Below, in pieces: positions 7,587-15,217 of a stretch of DNA of 34,202 nucleotides. Both the position numbers and the translations under genes were made by a program. The notes beneath the pieces are model-generated. The model worked only from the letters and a program-made list of their open reading frames with translations. It was not told where the DNA came from and did not search any database. Numbering within the stretch: position 1 is the first letter of the stretch; each line of letters begins with the position of its first letter. The stretch spans positions 1-34,202 of the forward strand of contig ONNR01000032.1 of NCBI GenBank assembly GCA_900319235.1. Direction: 5' to 3'. The stretch is from an uncultured Prevotellaceae bacterium. Lineage in GTDB: Bacteria > Bacteroidota > Bacteroidia > Bacteroidales > UBA3663.

Positions 7587-9056
7587 ATGACACTTGAAGA
7601 AATAAAGGCTCTTCGCAATGAGCCATGGCGTGAAGAATTGCGCAAGTCAATGTCTCCAAAGGATCGTGGAGCCATCGAGCGCGTCAAGATGCCCGAATTG
7701 ACTCCCGAATATCGTGTTACGACCTTTACCGAAGAAGTTCAGCAGGGTCTTAGCCGCGAGCAGGCTGTGCTCGAAGCAAAGCGTTGCCTCGACTGTGCTG
7801 ATCCAAGCTGTATGAAAGGCTGTCCCGTTGGCATCAATATTCCAACATTCATCAAGAACATCGAACGCGAAAACTTCGACGAGGCCATTAAGACCATCAA
7901 GAAGACCAGCAGCCTTCCGGCAGTTTGTGGACGTGTCTGCCCACAGGAAAAGCAATGCGAAGGCGTGTGCATCAAGGTCAAGATGAAGCAGAAGCCCGTT
8001 GCCATCGGTTATCTCGAGCGTTTTGCTGCCGACTATGAGCGCGAATCGGGCCAGATGAAGGCTCCCGAATGTGCTCCAAAGAATGGCAAGAAGGTTTGTG
8101 CCGTTGGTTCTGGTCCTTCAAGCCTTGCTTTCGCTGCCGATATGGCAAAGTTCGGCTACGAGGTTACCGTCTTCGAGGCACTTCACGACATCGGCGGTGT
8201 GCTCAAGTATGGTATTCCCGAGTTCCGTCTGCCTAACAGCGTGGTCGAAGCCGAGATCAATACCCTCCGCAACATGGGTGTCAACTTCGTGCCCGATGTG
8301 ATTGTCGGCAAGACCATTTCTTACGACCAGATTCACGAGATGGGCTTCGATGGCATCTTTGTAGGTTCGGGTGCAGGTCTTCCTCGCTTTATGAACATTC
8401 CCGGCGAGAACCTCATCGGCGTGATGTCGTCCAACGAATACCTGACTCGCATCAACCTTATGGGTGCAGGTCGTGGCCAGGGCTATGACACTCCTGTGCT
8501 CAAGGGCAAGAATGTAGTCGTTTGTGGCGGTGGCAATACAGCTATGGACTCGGCTCGTACCGCCAAGCGTATGGGTGCCGAAACTGTTACGCTCGTCTAT
8601 CGTCGTAGCGTCAACGAGCTTCCCGCCCGTGCCGAAGAGGTGCATCACGCAATGGAAGAGGGCATCGATTTCCACGTACTCCACAATCCTATCGAATACA
8701 TCGCCGACGAAAACGGCCGCGTCAAGGAGGCTGTCCTCCAGGTAATGGAGTTGGGTGAGCCCGATGCTTCGGGTCGTCGTTCCCCTGTTCCTGTCGAGGG
8801 CAAGACCGAGACCATCCCTGCCGACCTTGTCATCGTTGCCATTGGTGTTTCGCCCAACCCGATCATCCCATCGGCTTTCAAGGGCCTCGAGATCTCTCGT
8901 CGCGGCACCATCGTCGTAGGCGAAGAGACTATGCAGAGCGCCGTGAGCGACGTCTTCGCTGGTGGTGACATCGTGCGTGGTGGTGCTACCGTCATCCTCG
9001 CCATGGGCGATGGTCGTCGTGCCGCCGGCAGCATGCACGAGTATCTCAGCAAGTAA
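7587..9056 (+). CDS. nfnB: NfnB/GltD-like NADPH-dependent glutamate synthase-type flavoprotein
   Basis: This 489-residue protein is homologous to the glutamate synthase small subunit (often labelled gltA in Bacteroidetes) and to NfnB. Two cysteine clusters for [4Fe-4S] centres are visible: Cys67, 70, 75, 79 and Cys114, 118, 124, 128. An FAD-binding Gly-rich motif (VGSGPSSLAFAADMAKFGYEV written as VGSGPSSL near 173) and an NADPH motif (CGGGNTAMDSART near 313-325) follow, and the end FAGGDIVRGGATVILAMGDG is the conserved second FAD segment. Its pairing with an NfnA-like gene and the absence of a large glutamate synthase subunit favour the Nfn-type heterodimer. Function within that group is inferred. 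Confidence 0.9.
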   Translation: MTLEEIKALRNEPWREELRKSMSPKDRGAIERVKMPELTPEYRVTTFTEEVQQGLSREQAVLEAKRCLDCADPSCMKGCPVGINIPTFIKNIERENFDEAIKTIKKTSSLPAVCGRVCPQEKQCEGVCIKVKMKQKPVAIGYLERFAADYERESGQMKAPECAPKNGKKVCAVGSGPSSLAFAADMAKFGYEVTVFEALHDIGGVLKYGIPEFRLPNSVVEAEINTLRNMGVNFVPDVIVGKTISYDQIHEMGFDGIFVGSGAGLPRFMNIPGENLIGVMSSNEYLTRINLMGAGRGQGYDTPVLKGKNVVVCGGGNTAMDSARTAKRMGAETVTLVYRRSVNELPARAEEVHHAMEEGIDFHVLHNPIEYIADENGRVKEAVLQVMELGEPDASGRRSPVPVEGKTETIPADLVIVAIGVSPNPIIPSAFKGLEISRRGTIVVGEETMQSAVSDVFAGGDIVRGGATVILAMGDGRRAAGSMHEYLSK

Positions 9057-9088
9057 CACGTCGGCCCTTCGGCCTCTCGTGCCCTTTT
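9057..9088 (+). terminator. Hairpin directly after the nfnB stop
   Basis: CACG (9057-9060), GGCC (9063-9066), a CTTC loop, GGCC (9071-9074) and CGTG (9078-9081) form a two-part stem followed by CCCTTTTG. The U tract is short, so this is a possible rather than a strong terminator. Confidence 0.45.
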
Positions 9089-9107
9089 GTCATTCGTGTT
9101 TCCGCTT

Positions 9108-9125
9108 GCAGCCGTCTATGGCTGC
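9108..9125. repeat. GC-rich 18-bp hairpin repeat (variant GCAGCC/GGCTGC)
   Basis: GCAGCC, GTCTAT, GGCTGC: same size, loop pattern and architecture as the GCGGCC-N6-GGCCGC repeats at 12595-12716, 14376-14482 and 15200-15217, with a compensating A/T change on both arms. Confidence 0.6.
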
Positions 9126-9146
9126 AAAAAAATAACCCCCCATTTA

Positions 9147-9183
9147 AACTTTCCTTATTTAGCCAGTCTAAGTAAGGAAAGTT
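9147..9183 (+). promoter_or_regulatory. Perfect 11-bp stem-loop before the receptor gene
   Basis: AACTTTCCTTA (9147-9157) and TAAGGAAAGTT (9173-9183) are exact reverse complements around a 15-base loop, 24 bases before the receptor ATG. It could be a leader hairpin, an attenuator or an operator; the bases after it are only moderately T-rich. Confidence 0.5.
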
Positions 9184-9207
9184 ATTTTATCAATTCAATC
9201 ATTTAAG

Positions 9208-11772
9208 ATGCGTTTTACAAAGCACGTATTGCTGTTTTCCCTTTTGTCGATGTCCGTATTATCGACAGAGGCTGCTATACTTAGAGGTAAGGTTGTTGAT
9301 TCAAAAAATGTCCCGCTCGAGTTTGTTAATGTCTCTTTGCTCGATGCCAGTGGAAAACTGGTAGCGGGTGGTATTGTCGATCAAACCGGTCATTTCGAAC
9401 TGTCCAATGTCAAGAACGGCAACTACAAACTGAAAATCAGTTATGTAGGTTACGAGACCATCGAGAAGAACATCACTGTCAATGCCAAGACCAACGATGC
9501 GCTTGTCCGTCTGTCAACATTCAAGATGAATGACGACTCTGAGATTCTCGATGAAGTGAATGTGGTTGGTCAGAAGTCGTCTATGCGTCTCGAAATCGAC
9601 AAGAAGGTATTCGACATCGGTTCGCAGGCATCGGCTGCCGGTCTTTCGGCAAGCGAAGCTCTCGAAACCATCCCATCGGTCGAAGTCGATAGTGAAGGCA
9701 CAATCTCCCTTCGCGGTTCGACAAGCGTCACCGTCTGGATCAACGGCAAGGCGCAGGGACTCACCGCCGACAATCGCGGCGACATCCTCGAGCAGATGCC
9801 CGCCGAAAGCATCGACCGCATCGAGGTCATCACCAATCCTTCGAGCAAATACAGCGCCGAAGGTTCTGCAGGTATCATCAACATCATCCTCAAACGCGAT
9901 CGCAAGGCCGGCTACTACGGTGGCGTACAGCTCAACCTCAACAATCTGGGTGGTGGTCGCACGGGAGCCAACATCAATTACAGCAGCGGTCTTCTTGATG
10001 CCTATGCCAACATCGGTCTCAACCGTCGTGTCAACGAGGGCGGCAGCTACTCCGATCGTGACTATCTCGATGGCAGCGGCAATCGTTATGCCAATATGAT
10101 CACCGAATCGGAAAACGATGGCAAGGGCAACAACCTCTTCAGCCGTGCCGGTGCCACCTGGCACTTCTCCCGTCACGACGACCTTGGTTTTGGTGTGATG
10201 GCAATGTTCGGCTCCAACGAGAATGATACCGACTACGACTATACCAACGAGAACTTCCGCAATCCATCTCAGGGATATACCCGTACGCGTCACAACCACA
10301 GCGAAGGCAACAACCGTATGATTCACGCCGACATAAACTATCGGCACGAATGGAAGACCAATCATACGCTCGATGCGCAGTTCGGTTACAGCACCTGGCG
10401 CGGTCCTGGCGATACCTACTTCGACCAGACCACTTATAAGTATCAGCCTGCGACCAGTTCTGCGCTTAATCCTACCATCAGAAGCTACCAAAGCCAGCAT
10501 CGAAAGATGCAGAACAACAGTTGGAGCCTCCAGATTGACTACGTGCAGCCCATCAACAAGATTTCCAAGCTAGAAGCAGGATACAAGGCCGATTGGCGTC
10601 GTGAAGATTCGCCCACACGAACCTGGAACGATGAAGCCCGCACCGTGGACGTCATCACCCTCTACAACCGCTTCATCTACAATATGGATGTCCACGCCGC
10701 TTACGTCAACTATGCCGGCAAGATCACCAAGCGACTGGGTTATCAGGTAGGTCTCCGCAACGAATACTGGAAGGTTCACACCGAGAGCACCAACTTCTAT
10801 CAGGAGATACGCGAACGTCGTGAAGGCGAACCTAATCTGAAACCTATCGACCCGCGAAATACCCACTTCAACAAGATCTTCCCCACAGCCTTCATCAGCT
10901 GGCAGATTACCGACTACGACGAAGTGCAGTTCAACTACACACGTCGTATGCATCGTCCTTGGGGTGGTCAGCTCAACTCCTTCCAGAACATTTCCGACTC
11001 GACATCTATTTCCTACGGTAATCCCGACCTGACGCCTTCCTATACCAACGCGTTCGAAATCAACTATCTGCGCACTTGGGAAGAGCACACGCTCAGCGTC
11101 AGCTCCTACTATCGTCCCACCAGCGACGTGACGCAGGGGCTCAGTTATATGGAGGACAATATCCGTTACAGCACCACGGTCAACATCGCCAAGGAAAGTA
11201 ACAGCGGTATCGAGATTGTTTCCAAGAACAAGCTTTGGCACAAGGTTGATGTCACCACAACACTCAACGGCTACTATCACAAGCTCGACGGCGGCGACTT
11301 CACCACCACGCTCAATGGCAAGGAATACGGCATTCACATCGATGGAAGCGAAAACTTCTCGTGGAACGCCCGTATGCAGGTCCAGACCATCCTGCCAGGC
11401 AAGATTTCGCTCCAATGTCGTGGCAACTACAATGCCCCGAGCAAGATTTCGCAGGGCCGTCGCGAAAGCAGTTGGTCGTTCGATGCCAGCTTGAAGCGTC
11501 AGTTCTTCGATGGCAAGTTCACAGTTGCCCTCAACGGACGCAACCTCTTCAATTCCCGCAAGTGGCGCACCACCACCGACTACCTTTCGCCCGAGATGGG
11601 CGGCTACCACCAGTATAGCAAGAACTGGCGTGGCAATCGCCGCATCATCCTCCAGCTCAGCTACACCTTCGGCAATATGCGCGCCAAGCGTGGTGACCGC
11701 GATCGCGGCGACCGCGAGGATGGCAACGAGCCACAGATGGAATACAATGGCGAAGGCGGCGGTGATGATTGA
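9208..11772 (+). CDS. Outer-membrane beta-barrel/TonB-dependent receptor-like protein
   Basis: This 854-residue protein has a signal peptide (1-23, ending TEAA), a carboxypeptidase-like regulatory beta-sandwich domain (about 24-103), a plug-like domain (about 118-230, with LRGSTSVTVWINGKAQG and the IEVITNPSSKYSAEGSAG motif) and a long beta-barrel. It belongs to the outer membrane beta-barrel family close to TonB-dependent receptors, widespread in Bacteroidetes; the ligand is unknown. No SusD-like partner is adjacent, so it is not a standard glycan-uptake pair. An unusual 30-residue charged tail follows the last strand (RAKRGDRDRGDRED, then acidic and Gly-rich), beyond where the barrel should end. 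A similar protein is encoded at 29559-31967. Confidence 0.92.
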   Translation: MRFTKHVLLFSLLSMSVLSTEAAILRGKVVDSKNVPLEFVNVSLLDASGKLVAGGIVDQTGHFELSNVKNGNYKLKISYVGYETIEKNITVNAKTNDALVRLSTFKMNDDSEILDEVNVVGQKSSMRLEIDKKVFDIGSQASAAGLSASEALETIPSVEVDSEGTISLRGSTSVTVWINGKAQGLTADNRGDILEQMPAESIDRIEVITNPSSKYSAEGSAGIINIILKRDRKAGYYGGVQLNLNNLGGGRTGANINYSSGLLDAYANIGLNRRVNEGGSYSDRDYLDGSGNRYANMITESENDGKGNNLFSRAGATWHFSRHDDLGFGVMAMFGSNENDTDYDYTNENFRNPSQGYTRTRHNHSEGNNRMIHADINYRHEWKTNHTLDAQFGYSTWRGPGDTYFDQTTYKYQPATSSALNPTIRSYQSQHRKMQNNSWSLQIDYVQPINKISKLEAGYKADWRREDSPTRTWNDEARTVDVITLYNRFIYNMDVHAAYVNYAGKITKRLGYQVGLRNEYWKVHTESTNFYQEIRERREGEPNLKPIDPRNTHFNKIFPTAFISWQITDYDEVQFNYTRRMHRPWGGQLNSFQNISDSTSISYGNPDLTPSYTNAFEINYLRTWEEHTLSVSSYYRPTSDVTQGLSYMEDNIRYSTTVNIAKESNSGIEIVSKNKLWHKVDVTTTLNGYYHKLDGGDFTTTLNGKEYGIHIDGSENFSWNARMQVQTILPGKISLQCRGNYNAPSKISQGRRESSWSFDASLKRQFFDGKFTVALNGRNLFNSRKWRTTTDYLSPEMGGYHQYSKNWRGNRRIILQLSYTFGNMRAKRGDRDRGDREDGNEPQMEYNGEGGGDD

Positions 11773-11776
11773 TTTA

Positions 11777-11846
11777 ACTTAGGGATGTTAAGGGATTCGT
11801 CCCTAAATATCCCTTAATATCCCCAAAAATCCCTAAATATCTTTTA
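11777..11846. repeat. Degenerate AAGGGAT/ATCCCTT inverted repeat array
   Basis: The spacer between the receptor and FKBP genes is made of TTAGGGATGTTAAGGGA on the left and several ATCCCTTAATATCC/ATCCCTAAATATC units on the right, ending about six bases before the ATG. The same family fills 22225-22356 and, right arm only, 23641-23690. Confidence 0.7.
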
Positions 11847-11851
11847 AAATA

Positions 11852-12460
11852 ATGGACAAACTAAGCTATTCACTCGGCCTGAGCATAGGCCAGCAACTCC
11901 GAGGACAGCTTTCGCAGGAAGGCATCCTCTCTGAACTGAACGCCGACGATTTCGCAACGGCTATCGCCGATATGGTTGCCGGACGCCCGTTCCGTGTCAA
12001 TCCTTCCGAGGCACAGCAGGTTCTTAACAAGTTCTTCAACGACCAGCAGAGCAAGCAGGCGGCAGCAGCCTCCAAGGCTCGCGAAGCAGGGGAGAAGTTC
12101 CTTGCAGAGAATGCCAAGAAACCCAATGTCGTTACTCTCCCCAGCGGTCTTCAATACGAGATCCTCAACGAAGGTGACGGCAAGCAGCCATCGGCAAAAG
12201 ATACCGTCCGCTGCCATTATCACGGCACGCTGACCGATGGCACCGTCTTCGATTCCTCCGTTCAGCGTGGTGAGCCCGCCGAGTTCCCTCTCAACCAGGT
12301 CATTGCTGGTTGGACCGAAGGCGTCCAGCTTATGAAGGAAGGCGCCAAGTACCGTTTCTACATCCCCTACAACCTCGCCTATGGCGAACGTGGAGCCGGT
12401 GCTCAAATTCCTCCCTATTCCGCCCTCATCTTCGACGTCGAGCTCCTCAAGGTCCTCTAA
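11852..12460 (+). CDS. FKBP-type peptidyl-prolyl cis-trans isomerase
   Basis: This 202-residue protein has a Mip/FkpA-like arrangement: an N-terminal helical dimerisation segment (about 1-90, beginning MDKLSYSLGLSIGQQL) and a C-terminal FKBP domain (about 95-202). The FKBP active-site pattern is clear: YHGTLTDGTVFDSS, FPLNQVIAGWTEGVQLM, YIPYNLAYG and ending FDVELLKVL. There is no signal peptide, so unlike FkpA it should be cytosolic (FklB-like). It catalyses proline isomerisation in protein folding. It lies 79 bases after the receptor gene and is followed by a strong terminator. Confidence 0.95.
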   Translation: MDKLSYSLGLSIGQQLRGQLSQEGILSELNADDFATAIADMVAGRPFRVNPSEAQQVLNKFFNDQQSKQAAAASKAREAGEKFLAENAKKPNVVTLPSGLQYEILNEGDGKQPSAKDTVRCHYHGTLTDGTVFDSSVQRGEPAEFPLNQVIAGWTEGVQLMKEGAKYRFYIPYNLAYGERGAGAQIPPYSALIFDVELLKVL

Positions 12461-12505
12461 TCACGCCATCAGGAATGCTCAAAGTGCTCTAATCACGCCT
12501 TTAGG
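12442..12505 (+). repeat. Direct duplication of the FKBP 3' end
   Basis: The last codons and following bases of the FKBP gene (CTCAAGGTCCTCTAATCACG) recur 32 bases downstream as CTCAAAGTGCTCTAATCACG (12478-12497). Both copies would encode LKVL-stop, with differences at third positions only, which suggests the remnant of a tandem gene copy or a local duplication. Confidence 0.6.
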
Positions 12506-12520
12506 CATCTCTATCAAATA

Positions 12521-12559
12521 AAGCGATACTATCCATCTTTCCGGATAGTATCGCTTTTT
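12521..12559 (+). terminator. Rho-independent terminator after the FKBP gene
   Basis: AAGCGATACTATCC (12521-12534) and GGATAGTATCGCTT (12543-12556) form a perfect 14-bp stem with an eight-base loop, followed by T residues to 12559. Confidence 0.9.
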
Positions 12560-12594
12560 CTATTGTTCGTTCGGAGCCGGTGTTTGTCCTTGCC

Positions 12595-12716
12595 GCGGCC
12601 GTCTTTGGCCGCCTCCATAATGTCCCCGTCGCGGCCCTTTTTGGCCGTCATCCAGTTCTCGTTCGCGGCCGTTTTTGGCCGCCTCCGTGTCTACGTTCGC
12701 GGCCGTGTATGGCCGC
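12595..12716. repeat. Cluster of four GCGGCC-N6-GGCCGC hairpin repeats
   Basis: Four 18-bp copies start at 12595, 12631, 12665 and 12699, spaced 36, 34 and 34 bases. Each is GCGGCC, a six-base T-rich loop (GTCTTT, CTTTTT, GTTTTT, GTGTAT) and GGCCGC (GGCCGT in the second), usually preceded by GTCC/GTTC. They fill the gap between the FKBP terminator and the convergent nitroreductase-like gene. This looks like a clustered REP-type palindrome. Confidence 0.75.
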
Positions 12717-12727
12717 CCTCAAGTCGC

Positions 12728-13354
12728 TTAGTCCAGGAACTTCACCTTGCCCCAATCCCTTGGCTTGGCATCAGGGGTCTCGTCGGGATAGCCGAAGGCG
12801 ATGGCATAGAGGATCTCGTATCCCTCGCTGAATTCCAGCTTCTTCAGATACTCGGCGCCAGCCTCGGTGCGGAAGAACTGCACGGGACCACCCAGGCAGC
12901 AAGTGCCGATGCCCATCGACCAAGCCGAAAGCATCATATTCTGGCCAAGGAATCCGCAGTTCAGTTCGGTGCCCTTCGGACAAGCGATGAACACCACCGT
13001 TGGAGCGTTGCGGAACATATTCTTGAAGTTTTCATCGACCATCTTCGTAAGTCTGTCGGCATCGAGGGTCTTTTTCCAGGCTTCGGTGCAACCGTTGATG
13101 AATTCGGGATTATCCACCACGCGAATCTCCCATTCCTGCCTATTGCTGCCGCTGGGGGCATTGATGCCGCACTTCAAGATGGTTTCCATCTGTTCGCGGC
13201 TCACAGGTTCATCCTTGTACTGGCGAATCGAACGACGGGTCATAATGGTTTCAATCACCACATCACTCGCGCTTTTCTCAACTTTTCCATTCTCGTTGCT
13301 GCATCCGCAGAGGGTCAGAATGGCAAGACCCATCAACAACATTGTCTTCTTCAT
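12728..13354 (-). CDS. Nitroreductase-like lipoprotein
   Basis: This 208-residue protein starts with a lipoprotein signal peptide ending in the lipobox LCGC (Cys18), followed by a nitroreductase fold: TRRSIRQYKDEPV (FMN phosphate contacts), INAPSGSNRQEW, a central segment LGQNMMLSAWSMGIGTCCLGG and C-terminal IAFGYPDETP. Such enzymes bind FMN and reduce nitro compounds or quinones with NAD(P)H. Export is unusual because NAD(P)H is cytosolic, so an alternative donor such as the quinone pool is possible; this is inference. It is the last gene of the nitroreductase-ubiE-menA cluster, 31 bases after menA. Confidence 0.88.
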   Translation of the reverse strand: MKKTMLLMGLAILTLCGCSNENGKVEKSASDVVIETIMTRRSIRQYKDEPVSREQMETILKCGINAPSGSNRQEWEIRVVDNPEFINGCTEAWKKTLDADRLTKMVDENFKNMFRNAPTVVFIACPKGTELNCGFLGQNMMLSAWSMGIGTCCLGGPVQFFRTEAGAEYLKKLEFSEGYEILYAIAFGYPDETPDAKPRDWGKVKFLD

Positions 13355-13385
13355 TTTGTTTATAAATTAATTGGTTTGAAATAAG

Positions 13386-14354
13386 TTATCCTAACATTAA
13401 CGCTAGCGACAGGAATGCCGCCATCAGGAACATATTGCGCGAAGTTTCGCCCAGGATTCCGTTCAAAGCTCTGCCCGAGAAGATCCTGACCATCTTGCGC
13501 CACGTCATAAAGTGCATAACAGGATAGATCAGCTGCAAGGCGAGGAAAACGAAACGCACCGGCCTACCATCGAACATTATCGTGCGCCAGCAAAGCCAGA
13601 AGACCAGCGCCGTCACAATCACGCCGATCAGCAGATAGGCATACCGTCCGCACTTTTCGCCAAATCTCACTACTATCGTACGCTTGCCCGAAATACGGTC
13701 CTGGTCACGGTCACGATAGTTGTTAATCATCAGGAGCGCATCAATGGCAATGCCCGCAATCAGACTCAGCAGAATGGCATTCGTTCCAATATAAAGTGTT
13801 TGCAGATAATAGGTGCCGCAGACGGGTACGAACCCGAAGAAGATGAGCACCAGCAGATCGCCCCATCCCATATATGACAGTCGGGTGGTGTAGAGGAAGG
13901 CAAAGACCACGCATATCAGACCCAGCAGAATGAATTCCACGCCCTTCCAAGGCAAGAACTCGTAGCTCTTATACACGGCCGCGAGTCCGACCAAACAAGC
14001 CGCCACAAGCACACAGACGATGCCCTTGCGCATCGCTTCGGGTGTGATCCATCCTTGTGCACAGGCACGCTCAGGGCCCAATCTGTCCTCGCGGTCCGTT
14101 CCTTTGCGGAAGTCATACAGGTCGTTGATCATATTGGCAGCTACCTGCATCAGGCACGCAAACAATGCGCAACACAGCCAAAGGAAAAGATGCAATCCAG
14201 GTGTCCCGAACGAAGTTTCGTCGAATGCACCCACACGATATGCCATCGCACCTGCCAGCATCACAGGGATCATCGCCCCCGTCAGCGTCTTCGGTCGTGC
14301 AGCCAACAGCCACGCCTTCACCGAATTCACCTTTATCTCGTTATTCATTGCCAT
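13386..14354 (-). CDS. menA: 1,4-dihydroxy-2-naphthoate polyprenyltransferase
   Basis: This 322-residue integral membrane protein of the UbiA superfamily attaches the polyprenyl chain to dihydroxynaphthoate in menaquinone synthesis. The first Asp-rich site is visible as NMINDLYDFRKGTD (74-87) and the second as NNYRDRDQDRISGKRT, both needed for Mg-prenyl diphosphate binding; RPKTLTGAMIPVMLAG near the N-terminus is typical of MenA. About eight to nine membrane helices are expected. ATG 14354 (MAMNNE) or ATG 14348 (MNNE) can start it. It follows ubiE/menG on the same strand, so two consecutive menaquinone steps are encoded together. Confidence 0.95.
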   Translation of the reverse strand: MAMNNEIKVNSVKAWLLAARPKTLTGAMIPVMLAGAMAYRVGAFDETSFGTPGLHLFLWLCCALFACLMQVAANMINDLYDFRKGTDREDRLGPERACAQGWITPEAMRKGIVCVLVAACLVGLAAVYKSYEFLPWKGVEFILLGLICVVFAFLYTTRLSYMGWGDLLVLIFFGFVPVCGTYYLQTLYIGTNAILLSLIAGIAIDALLMINNYRDRDQDRISGKRTIVVRFGEKCGRYAYLLIGVIVTALVFWLCWRTIMFDGRPVRFVFLALQLIYPVMHFMTWRKMVRIFSGRALNGILGETSRNMFLMAAFLSLALMLG

Positions 14355-14375
14355 TTCGTTTTTCTGTTTATCGTC

Positions 14376-14482
14376 GCGGCCAAGCTTGGCCGCTCCTTAA
14401 CGTCCTTGTCCAGCCGTCTTTTGCCGCCGCTTTGTTTTCTCTCTGCGCCTTTTTTGTTCTCGTCGCGGCCGTATATGGCCGC
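14376..14482. repeat. GCGGCC-N6-GGCCGC hairpin repeats between ubiE and menA
   Basis: Two good copies lie at 14376-14393 (loop AAGCTT, making a perfect 18-bp palindrome) and 14465-14482 (loop GTATAT), and a degenerate copy at about 14410-14427 (CAGCC, TCTTTT, GCCGCC). They occupy most of the spacer between the ubiE stop and the menA start. Confidence 0.7.
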
Positions 14483-14487
14483 CACTA

Positions 14488-15180
14488 TCACCCTTTCTTT
14501 ACCCCCGTGAACATTCTGCAAAGCCCGAACGTGAACGCCTTGGCTTCCACCTTCTCGAACCCTGCCAGGCGCAGCATCTCGCACACTTTGTCCGGCTTCG
14601 GGAAGTTCAGCACCGAATTCGGCAAATACTTGTAAGCAGCCTTGTTGCCCGAAATAAGTCCGCCGATAAACGGAAGAATATGCAGGAAATAGAGCTTGTA
14701 GCCCCATAGCAAAATCGGATTCGAGGGCACCGAAAGCTCCACGATGCAAACCAATGCCCCGGGACGAAGCACGCGGTTCATCTCGTTCAGTCCCAATTGC
14801 AAATGCTCAAAATTGCGAACGCCGAAAGCCACGCTGATGGCATCGAAGGTATTGTCGGCATAACTAAGGCTCTCGCTGTCATCTACCTTCATCTCGATAT
14901 CCAGACCGAGAGTCTTCACCTTCTCACGTCCAACTTCGAGCATACCCTCCGAGATATCTATTCCCGACACCTTTGGTACACCGGCTTGGGCCAAGGCAAT
15001 TGCGAAGTCACCCGTTCCGCAGGCGATGTCGAGAACGTGCTGCGGATTGGTCGAACAGATCCGCTTCACCGCCTTTCGCCTCCAGCTCTTGTCCACGTTG
15101 AGTGAAAGGATATGATTCAATTTATCATAGGTAGGAGCGATGTCATCAAACATCTTCTCCACAAAGTTTTTTTTCGCCAT
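14488..15180 (-). CDS. ubiE: Demethylmenaquinone methyltransferase (UbiE/MenG)
   Basis: This 230-residue SAM-dependent methyltransferase performs the last step of menaquinone synthesis. The N-terminus FVEKMFDDIAPTYDKLNHILSL is the UbiE signature, the SAM motif is LDIACGTGDFA, and the second family signature appears as VAFGVRNFEHLQLGLNEMNRVLRPGALV (given here as VAFGVRNF followed by MNRVLRPGA). Length is typical. It lies 27 bases after the upstream nitroreductase gene and is followed by menA, matching a menaquinone cluster. Confidence 0.95.
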   Translation of the reverse strand: MAKKNFVEKMFDDIAPTYDKLNHILSLNVDKSWRRKAVKRICSTNPQHVLDIACGTGDFAIALAQAGVPKVSGIDISEGMLEVGREKVKTLGLDIEMKVDDSESLSYADNTFDAISVAFGVRNFEHLQLGLNEMNRVLRPGALVCIVELSVPSNPILLWGYKLYFLHILPFIGGLISGNKAAYKYLPNSVLNFPKPDKVCEMLRLAGFEKVEAKAFTFGLCRMFTGVKKG

Positions 15181-15199
15181 AAAATTATTAGTTTCCGTC

Positions 15200-15217
15200 G
15201 CAGCCGTTTATGACCGC
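15200..15217. repeat. GC-rich 18-bp hairpin repeat (variant GCAGCC/GACCGC)
   Basis: GCAGCC, loop GTTTAT, GACCGC: a degenerate member of the same family as 14376-14482. It spans the stop region of the nitroreductase gene, and its last ten bases belong to that gene's 3' end. Confidence 0.5.

Noticed and set aside
8118..9059. 313-codon minus-strand ORF opposite nfnB
   Set aside because: Antisense shadow of a clear NfnB/GltD-like gene; His/Asp/Thr-rich translation without recognisable domains.
9514..11610. Long minus-strand ORFs (328 and 346 codons) opposite the first receptor gene
   Set aside because: They lie wholly inside a well-supported receptor gene, and their composition (Val/Asp/Gly-rich, no motifs) is that of antisense shadow frames.
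9208..11772. SusC/SusD-type glycan uptake locus
   Set aside because: No SusD-like lipoprotein accompanies either receptor gene, and the sequences fit the outer-membrane beta-barrel family better than SusC.
12563..13384. 273-codon plus-strand ORF across the hairpin cluster and the nitroreductase-like gene
   Set aside because: It starts inside the GC-rich repeats and then runs antisense to a lipoprotein with clear nitroreductase motifs.
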